From Roseovarius spongiae (GTDB lineage Bacteria; Pseudomonadota; Alphaproteobacteria; Rhodobacterales; Rhodobacteraceae): a DNA stretch of 64,000 nt. Location: positions 186,001 through 250,000 of the forward strand of contig NZ_RAPE01000003.1 of the NCBI RefSeq assembly GCF_003651245.1, in the 5' to 3' direction. Both the position numbers and the translations under genes were made by a program. Shown here one piece after another: positions 14,806-23,651 of the stretch (its first letter is position 1; each line of letters starts with the position of its first letter). A model generated the notes under the pieces. The model had not been told where the DNA came from and did not search any database. It saw only the letters and a list, made by a program, of their open reading frames with translations.

Positions 14806-17436
14806 TCAGCCCTCGGCCCGCGCATCGGCGGGCCGGAAGACGACCTGCGGCGCGCCGAGTTCGCGGAACGCCCGCTGGCGGCAGGACAGCACGATGATCT
14901 GCAAATCCCCCGCCGCGCCGTGCAGCGCGTCGAACAGCCGCTCGATCCGGTCGTCGTCGGAATAGACCAGCGCATCATCGAGGATCAGCGGCGCGTGGCG
15001 CCCCGCTTTCGCCAGCAGTCGCGCGAAGGCCAGCCGCACGAGGAACGCGATCTGCTCCTGCGTGCCGCCGGAGAGGGTGTCGATCGGCTCGGACTCGCCC
15101 TTGCGGATCATGCCGCTGGGCAGCAGCGTGTCGTCGGACCAGACCAGTTCGGCGTCGTCCCACAACTCCTCGAGCAGGGGGCGCAATTCGCGCGCGATGG
15201 GCGCGTAATAGCGGTCGCGCGCGGCGGATTGGGCCGCTTCCAGCGCGGCGTCGAGCCGGCGCAGCACCTCGACCTCGAAACTCACGCGCTCCAGCCGCTC
15301 GCGGGCCGCGCCAAGCCGCAGCCGCACATCCTCGAGCGCCTCTTCCACGCCCTCCTCGGCGCGGGCCCGGATCAGCGCGCGCAGCTCGGCCAGGCGCAGC
15401 TGCGCCGCCTGCGCGCGGGTCTCGGCCTCGCGGATCACGCTGCGGATGCGCTTGAGCCGGGCCTCAGCCGCCGCGACATTGGGCGCGCCTTCCTGCCGTT
15501 CGCGGTGCAGCGCCTCCGCCGCCTCGGCCGCCGCGCGCAATCGGTCCAGCCGCTCGGCCAGCGCCGCGTCCTCCCGTTCGGGCAAATCGCGCATCGCCTG
15601 CCGGGCGCGGTCCAGCCGCTCTTTCGCCGCCGTCGCGGTGCTGCGCGCGGCGGTCGCGGCGTCCTTGGCCGCATCGCGCCGCGTGCGCCGCTCGGCTTCG
15701 GCCGCGCGCGCGGAGCTAAGCGCGCCGCTCGCGTCCTGCGCCGCCTTTTGGGCCGCGACGGCATCGGGCAGCGCCGCGTCTTCGACATCGCTTGGCGCGG
15801 GCAGCCGGGCGAGGTCATTGCGCAAGGCCTGCACCCCCTCGGGCGCCAGCGTGTCGCGCGCCTGCGCCGCGAGATGGGCCGTGCGCAGCGCCTCGGCGCG
15901 CGCCCGCGCGGCGGCGCGCAGGGCGTCGAGGTCATCGAACCCCGCGACCTCGAGCGCACGGGCAAGCGCCGTTTCGGCCTCCGGCGCCGGGTCCGCGGCG
16001 CCCTCCCGCCCCGGCGTGACGGTCAGCGCGCCGATGCCGGGCAGATCGAACCTGGCGCGCCCGGTCACCACCTGCGCGGCCCCCTCGGCAACCGGCGCGC
16101 CGTCAAGCCGCACCTCCGGCGCGCCGGGAAGGTAGCTCACGGCCACCTGCGGCGCGGCCGCGTCCCGCACCGCGCGCGCCGTGTCCACCGCGCGGGCCAG
16201 CTTCTCGATCCCGTCGACCGCGTCCTTGTCGGGGCCGCGCCCGGCCTCGGCCAGCGCGCTGGCGGCGCGGCGGTCCGCGTCCTCGGCCTTGGCCAGCATG
16301 TCGGCCATCTTGCGCCGCTGCTCCGCCGCCGCGCGGGCCGCGTCGCGCCGTGTCACGCGCTGGAGCGTGGCGCGGGCGCGCGCCTCCTCGGCGTCCGCCG
16401 TCTTCAGCGTCTCCTGCGCGGCCTGCCAGGCGGTTTCGGCCTCGGCCAGCCGCTTGGCCGCCGTTTCCGCCTGCTCCGCCGCGTCCCTTGCCATCCCGCC
16501 AGCCTCGGCCAACTCGTCCCGCAGCGCCCGCGCCGCCTCCGCCTCGGCGCGCGCCGCGCTTTCGGTCTGGCGGGCAAGCGCCGCCTCCGTCGCGGCCTGT
16601 GAGACCAATGAGGCGTGCCGTTCGGCGTCCCTGAACGCGGCCTCCGCTTCGGCAAGGTCGCGGGCGCGCGCTGCCCGCGTTTCGTCGTCCTCGAGTTCCG
16701 CCAGTTGCGCGCGCAGGCGGCGCCGCTCCTCCAGCGCCTCGTGAAGTTCATCCGCCTGCCGGGCAAGATGCGCCTCGTCCTTTTCCAGCGCCTCCACCTG
16801 CGCCTGCGCCTGCGCCCACGCGCCGCCGGCCTTCGGCCTGCCGCTTGCCGTCTGAAGCTGGCCAAGCTCGGCGGCGCAGGCGTCGCGCGCGGCGTCCATC
16901 GTCTTGCCCCCGGTGAGATCGTCCATCGCGCCGGTGATGAGCGTCAGCAGGTTGCGCCGCTCTTCATGCTCCTGCCCCTTCTCGTCGCCCCTGGCGTATT
17001 TGCCGTCCACCGACAGCGACACCCGGCCCTGCCGCACCCACAACAGCCCCGATGGCCCGGTCCCGTCGCCGCGCACGATGCTTGAGAGCCAATGCTCCGC
17101 ATCGTCCCCCTGGTGGCGCAGCCGGCCGTCCTTCCAGACGCGCGCCTCGCCGCCCGCGCCGCGCTGCCATTGCTTGCGCACGCGCCAACTCTCGCCGTCG
17201 ATCTCGAGCTCGACCGTGACCGCCACCTTGCCGCCCGACCAGGGCTGGAGCGAGGACACCTCGGCGGGCCAGCCGGAATACTTGACGTAAAAGAGCGCGT
17301 GCAGCGCGTCGAACAGCGTCGACTTGCCGCTTTCATTGGGCTGGCAGAGCAAGGTGATGCCGTCATTGAACGGCCCCGCCGTCACCGGCTCGGTAAAGCG
17401 GCGCACGTTGTCGAGCGTGACGGAGCGGATCCTCAT
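14806..17436 (-). CDS. SbcC/YhaN-like coiled-coil ATPase
   Basis: An 876-residue SMC-like ATPase. The N-terminal Walker A is NESGKST (34-40), preceded by MRIRSVTLDNVRRF. A long, Ala/Glu/Arg-rich coiled coil fills the middle, and the C-terminal half-domain has the ABC signature LSGGTQEQIAFLVRLAF followed by Walker B, APLILDDALVYSDD. I saw no CxxC zinc hook at the middle of the coil, which sets it apart from classical SbcC/Rad50 and is closer to YhaN. It overlaps the phosphoesterase gene by the four bases ATGA, so both subunits are probably made together and act on DNA ends. The frame extends upstream, but the Walker A context fixes the ATG at 17436. Confidence 0.85.
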   Translation of the reverse strand: MRIRSVTLDNVRRFTEPVTAGPFNDGITLLCQPNESGKSTLFDALHALFYVKYSGWPAEVSSLQPWSGGKVAVTVELEIDGESWRVRKQWQRGAGGEARVWKDGRLRHQGDDAEHWLSSIVRGDGTGPSGLLWVRQGRVSLSVDGKYARGDEKGQEHEERRNLLTLITGAMDDLTGGKTMDAARDACAAELGQLQTASGRPKAGGAWAQAQAQVEALEKDEAHLARQADELHEALEERRRLRAQLAELEDDETRAARARDLAEAEAAFRDAERHASLVSQAATEAALARQTESAARAEAEAARALRDELAEAGGMARDAAEQAETAAKRLAEAETAWQAAQETLKTADAEEARARATLQRVTRRDAARAAAEQRRKMADMLAKAEDADRRAASALAEAGRGPDKDAVDGIEKLARAVDTARAVRDAAAPQVAVSYLPGAPEVRLDGAPVAEGAAQVVTGRARFDLPGIGALTVTPGREGAADPAPEAETALARALEVAGFDDLDALRAAARARAEALRTAHLAAQARDTLAPEGVQALRNDLARLPAPSDVEDAALPDAVAAQKAAQDASGALSSARAAEAERRTRRDAAKDAATAARSTATAAKERLDRARQAMRDLPEREDAALAERLDRLRAAAEAAEALHRERQEGAPNVAAAEARLKRIRSVIREAETRAQAAQLRLAELRALIRARAEEGVEEALEDVRLRLGAARERLERVSFEVEVLRRLDAALEAAQSAARDRYYAPIARELRPLLEELWDDAELVWSDDTLLPSGMIRKGESEPIDTLSGGTQEQIAFLVRLAFARLLAKAGRHAPLILDDALVYSDDDRIERLFDALHGAAGDLQIIVLSCRQRAFRELGAPQVVFRPADARAEG

Positions 17437-18551
17437 GCCCCACCCCCCGCGACCAATGAGTGCAGCCGCCGCAGCGCCGCCGCCGCGACCTGGCGTTCGC
17501 GTTCGGACAGCTCCGCCGCTTCGGCGTCGCCCGCCAGCATGTCGGCCGCCTGCCGCAAGGCGCCGGTCGGCGCGATCTCGTCGAGGTCGGAGGTTTCGAG
17601 ATCGAGGGCGAGCCCCGCCGTGGAGAACGCGAAATGGCAGAATTCCGGCCCGATCTCCGCCTCCAGCGCGCTCAGGCCGGACGCATCGGAAAGCCGCGCG
17701 CGCCCGGTCACGTCCAGCCGCACAAGCGTGTCGCGCCGCGGCGTTTGCGGCAGCGCCGCGGCGACGGCGGCGCGCGGATCGTCGCCGGGAAGCAGCGCGA
17801 CCGACAGCGGCGCCCAGTGGAACGCGCCCGTCTCGACCGGCGTGACCTCGGGCGCGGCGCCAGGCGCGTCGATGCTCACGACAAGGCAACCGCCGCGCCC
17901 CGCGTGGCGGAAATCGGTGTATTCGGGCGCGCCGGAATACCACACCCTGTCGGAGACCTTCATCTGCCTGTGCCAGTCCCCGAGCCCGAGGTAATCCAGC
18001 CCCGCCAGCCGGTCCCGGTCCGGCGCGATCACGCCGGGGCGGGCGTCGTCCTCGCCAAAGCCGGTGATCGGCCCGTGGGCGAGCCCGATGCGGATCGCCT
18101 CATCCGTGCCGGTCCCGATCACCGCCGAGGGGTCCGAGGAGGGATGCCGCGTCAGCAAGGGCGCGGGCAGCAGCACCGCGCCGGGTTGAAGCTCGACCGG
18201 GTCGGGCGAGGTCAGCACGCGGATCGAATCATGGCCCAGCGCGGTTACCTCTTCCCACGTGGCCTGAGCTTCGCGCAGGTTGTCATGGTTGCCGGGCAGC
18301 AGCCACCAGGTGACGTCGCGCGCCTCGGCCATGCTCGCGATTCCCTGCCGCAGCGTGGCCGGCGAGGGCGTGGGCACGTCGAACACATCGCCCGCGACCA
18401 GGATATGCGCCGCGTCATGGTCACGCGCCGCGCGGGCGAGGCGGGCGATGGACTGGTGGCGCGCCTCGGTCAGCCGCGCCCCGTCGGCATAGGGGCCGAA
18501 CCCCTTGCCGAGATGCAGATCCGAGCAGTGGATGAAGCGAATGGCGCGCAC
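17433..18551 (-). CDS. SbcD/YhaO-like metallophosphoesterase (nuclease subunit)
   Basis: A 372-residue calcineurin-fold phosphoesterase with the metal-binding order FIHCSDLHLG, VAGDVFD, LPGNHDN and LAHGPITG, as in SbcD/Mre11. It would form the nuclease partner of the overlapping ATPase. I chose the GTG at 18551 because GGGAGG lies six bases before it and VRAIRFIHCSD matches the usual start; an ATG at 18572 in the same frame is possible but has no good ribosome site. The C-terminal third is less conserved and probably binds the ATPase coiled coil. Confidence 0.85.
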   Translation of the reverse strand: MRAIRFIHCSDLHLGKGFGPYADGARLTEARHQSIARLARAARDHDAAHILVAGDVFDVPTPSPATLRQGIASMAEARDVTWWLLPGNHDNLREAQATWEEVTALGHDSIRVLTSPDPVELQPGAVLLPAPLLTRHPSSDPSAVIGTGTDEAIRIGLAHGPITGFGEDDARPGVIAPDRDRLAGLDYLGLGDWHRQMKVSDRVWYSGAPEYTDFRHAGRGGCLVVSIDAPGAAPEVTPVETGAFHWAPLSVALLPGDDPRAAVAAALPQTPRRDTLVRLDVTGRARLSDASGLSALEAEIGPEFCHFAFSTAGLALDLETSDLDEIAPTGALRQAADMLAGDAEAAELSERERQVAAAALRRLHSLVAGGGA

Positions 18552-18666
18552 GCGGAACCTCCCAACGAACATGATCGCACCCGTCCGGGTGAAACGGGTG
18601 CGACCATGACTTAGGACGTTTCCGGGGAAACTTGAATCGCCGATTTCAACGCAAGGCGCCGCGCCC

Positions 18667-19374
18667 TCAGCCGTCGCGACGTTCCGCGAGCGCCTGCACG
18701 ACGCGATCCGCCATGTTGTCGCAACGCGCGCCGTCGAACGGGAATATTCCCGAGAATTCGTCAGCCATGCTCTTGCGCAGCGCGGTCCGCAACAGGCGGC
18801 GGGCGCGGAACAGCCGAGTCTTGACCGTGACGACATTGATCCCGAGAAGCATCGCCACCTCGCGCGTCGTCATCTCCTGCACGTCGCGCATGATGTAGGT
18901 CAGCCGGAACGGTTCGGGCAGCGCGTCGATCGACGCCTCCAGCACCTTGCGCACCTCGGCGCGCTCGAGTTCGGTTTCCGGGTTCATGGGTGGGGTCGTC
19001 ATCGAGGCATATTCACCTCCCTCCTGCATATCCTGCATGCCTTCACGGTATTCGGCCAGGTCGACGACATGTTTCCGGCGCCGCAACCGACCGTAGGATT
19101 CGTTCATCACGATCCGGGTCAGCCAGGTCGAGAAGGCCGCGTCGCCGCGAAAGCCGTCCAGCTTGGTAAAGGCGTTGACATAGGCGGCCTGCACCGCGTC
19201 CTCGGCCTCGGCGTCGCTGTTTAGGATGCCGCGCGCAACCCGAAAGAGCCGCTGGTTGTTGCGCCGCACCAGCACGCGCACGGCGTCGTCGTTGCCCCCC
19301 CGCGCCAGGTTGACCAGTTCGGCCTCGCCCAGCTCATCGCAGGATTTGCGGATCGGAATCGGAGCAGTCTGCAT
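18667..19374 (-). CDS. ECF-type RNA polymerase sigma factor
   Basis: A 235-residue group 4 sigma factor. Region 2 is seen in LFRVARGILNSDAEAEDAVQAAYVNAF followed by FSTWLTRIVMNESYGRLRR; region 4 in LPEPFRLTYIMRDVQEMTTREVAMLLGI and TVKTRLFRARRLL. The C-terminal tail has a short Cys-containing segment (GARCDNM). The gene is third of three with gaps of one or two bases, after a secreted protein and a cupredoxin. No anti-sigma gene is visible on either side, which is unusual. The start is the ATG at 19374; the TTG two codons earlier overlaps the previous stop. Confidence 0.92.
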   Translation of the reverse strand: MQTAPIPIRKSCDELGEAELVNLARGGNDDAVRVLVRRNNQRLFRVARGILNSDAEAEDAVQAAYVNAFTKLDGFRGDAAFSTWLTRIVMNESYGRLRRRKHVVDLAEYREGMQDMQEGGEYASMTTPPMNPETELERAEVRKVLEASIDALPEPFRLTYIMRDVQEMTTREVAMLLGINVVTVKTRLFRARRLLRTALRKSMADEFSGIFPFDGARCDNMADRVVQALAERRDG

Positions 19375-19376
19375 GG

Positions 19377-19892
19377 TCAACCCTCCTTGCGCACGCTGCC
19401 TTGTTTCAGGATCTCCGCGATCGGCGGAAACCCGTCGAGGATCACCTGGTCAAGCCCGTCCTCGGGATAGCCGGTGAAATCCGTCTGGCCCGGATCGGCC
19501 ACGATGATCCGCCCGACCATGCCCGACAGTTCGTGCGGGATGCAGTAGTAATCATACACGCCCGGCACGTCCAACGTCACCTCGAAGGTCTCCCCCGGCA
19601 ACAGGTAGTCGCTGTCGAACGGCTCGGCCCCGTCGGGAATCCGGCGCGGGTGGTCGTAGATCTCCGGCGCATAGGCGGTGGCGGTGTGCGAATTGCTCTT
19701 GTCCTCGTTGGTCCAGCGGACCGTCTGGCCGGGACGGATCAGCAGGCCGTAAGGATCGAACCAGACCTTCGATCCGTCGGGCCGTCCGCCCATCCCGATC
19801 TCGACCACGGAGTCGCTCAGCGCAAACCCCGGCGAGAGGGTGAGAGCGGCGGCGAGCCCGCCGCTCCCCCACATGAATGCACGGCGTCGCAT
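19377..19892 (-). CDS. Exported cupredoxin (plastocyanin-like copper protein)
   Basis: A 171-residue protein with a twin-arginine-like start (MRRRAFMWGSGGLAAALTL) and a blue-copper fold. The probable ligands are a His in the SNSHTATAY segment and the Cys, His and Met in YDYYCIPHELSGMVGRI, the typical C-x-x-H-x4-M end of plastocyanin/amicyanin-type domains. It would carry electrons or sense redox state in the periplasm. The gene starts one base after the stop of the upstream secreted protein and ends two bases before the sigma factor ATG, so the three form one operon. Confidence 0.85.
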   Translation of the reverse strand: MRRRAFMWGSGGLAAALTLSPGFALSDSVVEIGMGGRPDGSKVWFDPYGLLIRPGQTVRWTNEDKSNSHTATAYAPEIYDHPRRIPDGAEPFDSDYLLPGETFEVTLDVPGVYDYYCIPHELSGMVGRIIVADPGQTDFTGYPEDGLDQVILDGFPPIAEILKQGSVRKEG

Positions 19893-19893
19893 G

Positions 19894-20322
19894 TTATTCG
19901 GCGACGCGCGCTTCGTCGGCGACCGGCACATGCCAGAGCACGATATGTTCATGCGGCTCCGCAACGCCGGGGTGGCCGGCGTTGAAATAAATGTCGACGT
20001 GATCGACGTCGCCCCCCGGCGCGGCGAGGTTGTCAAAGCTGGTGTCGGCGTTCATGGCCTTGATCGGGATCATGTAGGTGGTGCTGACCAGCTTGCCGTC
20101 GTGGTCATAGGCCAGGAACGGCCCCGCCGGAAGCGTTTCGGGATCGACAAAGAGCTGCCCCATGCCGGGCAGGAAATCCGGCAGCTTCACCAGGTCGCTC
20201 ACCTTCTGGTAGGGGGCGTCGGGCGGGGCGGTCGCCACGGAATCGTCCGCGCCTGCCGCGAGCGCAGGCGCGGCGGCAAACGACAGCGACAGGGCCGCCA
20301 GAGTGCTGATGAGACGGGTCAT
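19894..20322 (-). CDS. Exported His-rich protein, possibly TTHB210-like
   Basis: A 142-residue protein with a clear signal peptide (TRLISTLAALSLSFAAAPALAAG). The mature part has FLPGMGQLFVDPETLPAGPF, then GDVDHVDIYFNAGHPG and EPHEHIVLWHVP, a His-rich end that could bind metal. The pattern recalls the TTHB210-like (DUF5602) domain, which in Thermus lies beside an ECF sigma/anti-sigma pair; here too it lies in an ECF operon. The assignment is from memory and tentative. It is the first gene of the operon with the cupredoxin and sigma factor, and is divergent from the nhaA fusion gene. Confidence 0.6.
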   Translation of the reverse strand: MTRLISTLAALSLSFAAAPALAAGADDSVATAPPDAPYQKVSDLVKLPDFLPGMGQLFVDPETLPAGPFLAYDHDGKLVSTTYMIPIKAMNADTSFDNLAAPGGDVDHVDIYFNAGHPGVAEPHEHIVLWHVPVADEARVAE

Positions 20323-20472
20323 TGCATGTTCCTTTCGTCGTGTTTCATCATATCGAGGACAGGCCGTTTCCGGCGCGTCTGCCCTGTTGGATGTGGCGCG
20401 GCGCAAAAGGTTCCCGGACTTTTTCGAAAAATCGTCTATCTGTCCGGTAACGCCAGAAGAGACTGCGCAGCC

Positions 20473-22287
20473 ATGTCCCACGCAAACATCCGAAGTTTCG
20501 ACCCCGACCGCGATTTCTACCTCGGAGAGCCGGATTGCCGGCGCGCGGTCGTGCTCTATGGCGATTACACCTCGAACGCCTGCCGCCGCCTGCGCGACAT
20601 CCTGCGCCGCATCGCCGACCGGCAGGACGGCAAGGTGGTCTATATCTACCGCCAGTTCTTCGACCCTGGAAACGCGGATGCGGACCGCGCGGCGCGCGCC
20701 GCCATCGCCGCGGGCCGGCAGGGCATGTTCTGGGACATGCACCAGGTCCTCTTCGGCAGGGGCCAGGGCTTTGGCGCCGAGGATATCGAAACCCTCGCCC
20801 AAGAGGTCGGGCTCGATCTTTCGAAGTTCAGGCGTGACATGCGCTCGGACGCGGTCGGGCGTCACCTCGCCCGCGACCGCGAATTCGCCAAGGCGATGAA
20901 CGTCACCCGCACGCCGGCGCTCTTCATCGAGGGTGAGCCATATTTCGGCGCGTGGGACGAACTGTCGATCATGGACGCGGTCGAACGCCCTTTCGGATTC
21001 CGCGTCGAGATGGCGAGCCAGCGGTTCTTCGGCTGGGCGGCCTCGGGCGGGCTGCTGCTCGTGCTGGCGACGCTGGCGGCGCTCATCGTGGCCAATTCGG
21101 GCTTGCATGGCGTCTATGAACGGCTGCGCCTGACCACCTTTGCGCTCGAACTCGGCGACGGCCGGTTCGGCCTGACGGTCGAGCAGTGGATCAACGACTG
21201 CCTGATGACGATCTTCTTCCTGATCGTCGGGATCGAGATCAAGCGCGAGGTGGTTTCGGGCGAACTGTCCGACCTGTCGAGCGCGATGCTGCCGATCATC
21301 GGCGCCCTGGGCGGCATGGCTGCGCCGGCGCTGATCTATGCCGCGTTCAACTTCGGCGGCGCGGGCGCGCATGGCTGGGGCGTGCCGATGGCCACCGACA
21401 TCGCCTTCACGCTGGGGCTGATGGCGCTGCTCGGGCGGCGCGTGCCCAATTCGCTCAAGGTGTTCGTCGCCGCGCTGGCGATCGCCGACGACCTCGGGGC
21501 GATCGTGGTGATCGCCATGTTCTACGGTCACGGGCTGAACGTCGCGCCGATGCTCGGGGCGCTCGCTTGCATCGCGCTGATGGCGTTGATGGGGCGCGCG
21601 CGGGTCTATGCGCTCGCGCCCTATCTCGTCCTCGGGATCGTGCTGTGGGCCTTCACCCACGCCTCGGGCATACATGCGACGATGGCGGGCGTGGTGACCG
21701 CGATGCTGATCCCCGCACGCCGCCCCGCCAAGGTCGAGGAGGTGGCGGCGCAGGCCACGGTGATCGCCGACGCGGTCGAACCCGACGACGAACCCCGTCG
21801 CGAGAACATCGCGGAATACGCGGTCCTTGCGCTGGAAAACGCGATCAACCGGCTGCGCGAGCCGGGCCACCACCTGCAACACGCGCTGGAGAACTGGACC
21901 AACTTCCTGATTCTGCCGCTGTTCGCGTTCTTCAACACGGGCATCCTGCTGGCGGGGTCGCATTTCTCGCCGCTGGCGCCCGAAAGCGTCGGGGTGATCC
22001 TCGGGCTGCTGATCGGCAAGCCGCTCGGCATCGTCGGCGCCTGCTGGCTCGCGGTGCGGCTTGGATGGGCGCAATTGTCCTCCGAGATCAACTGGCGCCA
22101 GTTCATCGGCGCCGGCTGCCTCGCCGGGGTCGGGTTCACCATGTCGATCTTCATCGCCAGCGCCGCGTTCGAGGGTCCGCAGCTCGCGTCGGTCAAGCTG
22201 GCGGTGCTGTTGGGCTCCGTCACCTCCGCGATCGTCGGGGCGTCGCTCCTGGCCCACGCCGGCGCGGCTACGACAAGGCGCGCCTGA
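20473..22287 (+). CDS. nhaA: NhaA Na+/H+ antiporter with N-terminal DsbA-like domain
   Basis: A 604-residue fusion. Residues 1 to about 175 are a DsbA/thioredoxin-like domain (VVLYGDYTSNAC, then VYIYRQFFDP, then RTPALFIEGEPYFGAWD, with the cis-Pro). From about 185 the protein is an NhaA antiporter with about 12 membrane segments, the GIEIKREVVSGEL block, and the paired aspartates of the ion site in ALAIADDLGAIVVIA. The TrxA-type active site is S34-N35-A36-C37, so the first Cys of CxxC is missing. Such fusions are known in actinobacteria and proteobacteria. It would exchange Na+ for H+ in the inner membrane. Confidence 0.9.
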   Translation: MSHANIRSFDPDRDFYLGEPDCRRAVVLYGDYTSNACRRLRDILRRIADRQDGKVVYIYRQFFDPGNADADRAARAAIAAGRQGMFWDMHQVLFGRGQGFGAEDIETLAQEVGLDLSKFRRDMRSDAVGRHLARDREFAKAMNVTRTPALFIEGEPYFGAWDELSIMDAVERPFGFRVEMASQRFFGWAASGGLLLVLATLAALIVANSGLHGVYERLRLTTFALELGDGRFGLTVEQWINDCLMTIFFLIVGIEIKREVVSGELSDLSSAMLPIIGALGGMAAPALIYAAFNFGGAGAHGWGVPMATDIAFTLGLMALLGRRVPNSLKVFVAALAIADDLGAIVVIAMFYGHGLNVAPMLGALACIALMALMGRARVYALAPYLVLGIVLWAFTHASGIHATMAGVVTAMLIPARRPAKVEEVAAQATVIADAVEPDDEPRRENIAEYAVLALENAINRLREPGHHLQHALENWTNFLILPLFAFFNTGILLAGSHFSPLAPESVGVILGLLIGKPLGIVGACWLAVRLGWAQLSSEINWRQFIGAGCLAGVGFTMSIFIASAAFEGPQLASVKLAVLLGSVTSAIVGASLLAHAGAATTRRA

Positions 22288-22305
22288 GCCGCCCCGCCCG
22301 GTCGC

Positions 22306-22767
22306 TCAGCGCAGCGAGGGCACTCCGGCGGGGTTTCTCTCGAACATCGCCATGCGCAGGCTTTGCGCGATCCTCTCGGCGCGGGACATCAGGTATTGCG
22401 CCGCCTCGGGGGTGCGGGCGGTTTCGTCAAGCGTCGCCTTGAACAGCGACAGCCAGCGCCCGAAATCGTCGGGCTCCACGCCTTGCAGACGCTGATGCAC
22501 GACGACCGGCTTGCCGGCGTACGTTCCCGCGTTCAGCGCGACGGACGCCCAGAATCGTTTCATCCGGTCAAGATGCGGGCCCCAATCCTCGCCGATCTCG
22601 GCCTCGAAGATCGGACCCAGCCGCGCGTCCGCGCGAATGCGCGCGTAGAACTCATCGACCATGAGCGACAGGTAGTCCTCGTCGATGCCCATGATGCGGG
22701 CGGCTTCCCTGATCTGCGCGCGCTTCTTCTCGGCGAAGGAGGCTTCGATTGCGAAAGGTGCGGTCAT
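22306..22767 (-). CDS. Group III truncated hemoglobin
   Basis: A 153-residue globin of the TrHbP type. The hallmark is DRMKRFWASVALNAG followed by TYAGKPVVVHQRL, where the His after the KP turn is the expected proximal heme ligand. The N-terminal helix region reads IMGIDEDYLSLMVDEFYARI. Group III globins such as Campylobacter Ctb are linked to oxygen and nitric oxide handling. It is the last gene of a four-gene row headed by an NsrR-type regulator, which supports a role in detoxifying nitric oxide. It ends 18 bases from the convergent nhaA gene. Confidence 0.85.
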   Translation of the reverse strand: MTAPFAIEASFAEKKRAQIREAARIMGIDEDYLSLMVDEFYARIRADARLGPIFEAEIGEDWGPHLDRMKRFWASVALNAGTYAGKPVVVHQRLQGVEPDDFGRWLSLFKATLDETARTPEAAQYLMSRAERIAQSLRMAMFERNPAGVPSLR

Positions 22768-22805
22768 TTACGGCCATCCTCTGAAAATGTGCGACACGGC
22801 GCGGG

Positions 22806-23147
22806 TCAGTCGCGCGCCGCCTTCTTCTCGGTTTCCTCGAGCGCGAGGACCGAATGCGCATAGGCCCCGCCCGCGCGCATCTCCGAGGCGACCCAGATCG
22901 CCTCCATGATCTCGGCCTCGCTCGCGTCGTGGCGCAGCGCGGCCTTGGTGTGGCCCTTGATGCAATAGGGGCATTGCGTGACATGGGCGACCGCGACGGC
23001 GATCAACTGCTTGGTCTTCACGTCAAGCGCGCCCTCGGCGAAGACCGCCTTGCTGAAGGCCTCGAACGCAGCGCTCGTCTCGGGGGTCGCCTCCTTGCGG
23101 CGCTTGGCCAACGCGGCGGTATTGGTGGGGAAAAGCGGGTCTGTCAT
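22806..23147 (-). CDS. Carboxymuconolactone decarboxylase / AhpD-like protein
   Basis: A 113-residue protein with the AhpD redox core: KTKQLIAVAVAHVTQCPYCIKGHTKAA. The CPYC pair and the following His are the peroxidase-type active site. Proteins of this kind act as small thiol peroxidases or disulfide carriers. It lies between the DUF6522-like gene and the globin in the nitrosative-stress row. The ATG at 23147 is chosen for its distance from a GGAAAG ribosome site and for family length; the frame is open 13 codons further. Confidence 0.88.
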   Translation of the reverse strand: MTDPLFPTNTAALAKRRKEATPETSAAFEAFSKAVFAEGALDVKTKQLIAVAVAHVTQCPYCIKGHTKAALRHDASEAEIMEAIWVASEMRAGGAYAHSVLALEETEKKAARD

Positions 23148-23252
23148 GGTCTTTCCTTTCCGGGAATTCATTGCATGGCCGTGCAACGGGCGGGCCTTGC
23201 CCGGCCCCTTGCAAACGGGTTGAAAGCATATCCTCTTCCGCGCGCGCCCCGC

Positions 23253-23636
23253 TCATTCCGGTGCGTCAGGGCCGCGCGCGACCGGGTCGCTCGCCGGGAA
23301 CGTGTCGTCCGGCGGCACGTCGCGCATCGCGCCGGGCCTTCCCCGCGCCGGCGCGGCCTTCGCCGGATGCTCCGACCTGGACGGTTGCGCGACATCCGCC
23401 CCGGTGCAGGACAGCACCGCCCCCGAGGCGTCGGCGGTGATCCGCGCGCGCCGCGTAGCGGAGAAGAAGGTCAGCCGCACACGCCCCTCATCCTCGCCCT
23501 CGCCCCGCTCCAACCGGCTGGTGACGGCGCCTTCGCGCATCCTCTCGCGAAGCTCCTGCGGCGCGAGCTTGAGCGCCCTCGCGACGATCTCGGCGTCGAT
23601 CTGGACCCGGTCGGGGCCGATTTCGATCTGTGACAT
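23253..23636 (-). CDS. DUF6522-like protein
   Basis: A 127-residue protein without membrane segments. The first 80 residues, with IEIGPDRVQIDAEIVARAL, then ITSRLERGEGEDEG-type sequence and VRLTFFSATRRARITADASG, resemble the DUF6522 family as I recall it, a small family often found next to NsrR-type regulators in alphaproteobacteria. The C-terminal 45 residues are Pro/Ala/Arg-rich and look disordered. The ATG at 23636 follows GGAAGGAG at a good distance, so it is preferred to the GTG at 23642. Function unknown. Confidence 0.65.
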   Translation of the reverse strand: MSQIEIGPDRVQIDAEIVARALKLAPQELRERMREGAVTSRLERGEGEDEGRVRLTFFSATRRARITADASGAVLSCTGADVAQPSRSEHPAKAAPARGRPGAMRDVPPDDTFPASDPVARGPDAPE

Positions 23637-23651
23637 GCTCACTCCTTCCCG

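Noticed and set aside
14227-16602. Long ORF of 791 codons on the plus strand over the ATPase gene
   Set aside because: Composition is Arg/Gly/Leu-rich without motifs, while the minus strand has Walker motifs and an ABC signature.
20323-22257. Upstream extension of the minus-strand His-rich protein frame to 787 codons
   Set aside because: It runs antisense through the nhaA fusion; the real protein begins with a signal peptide at 20322.
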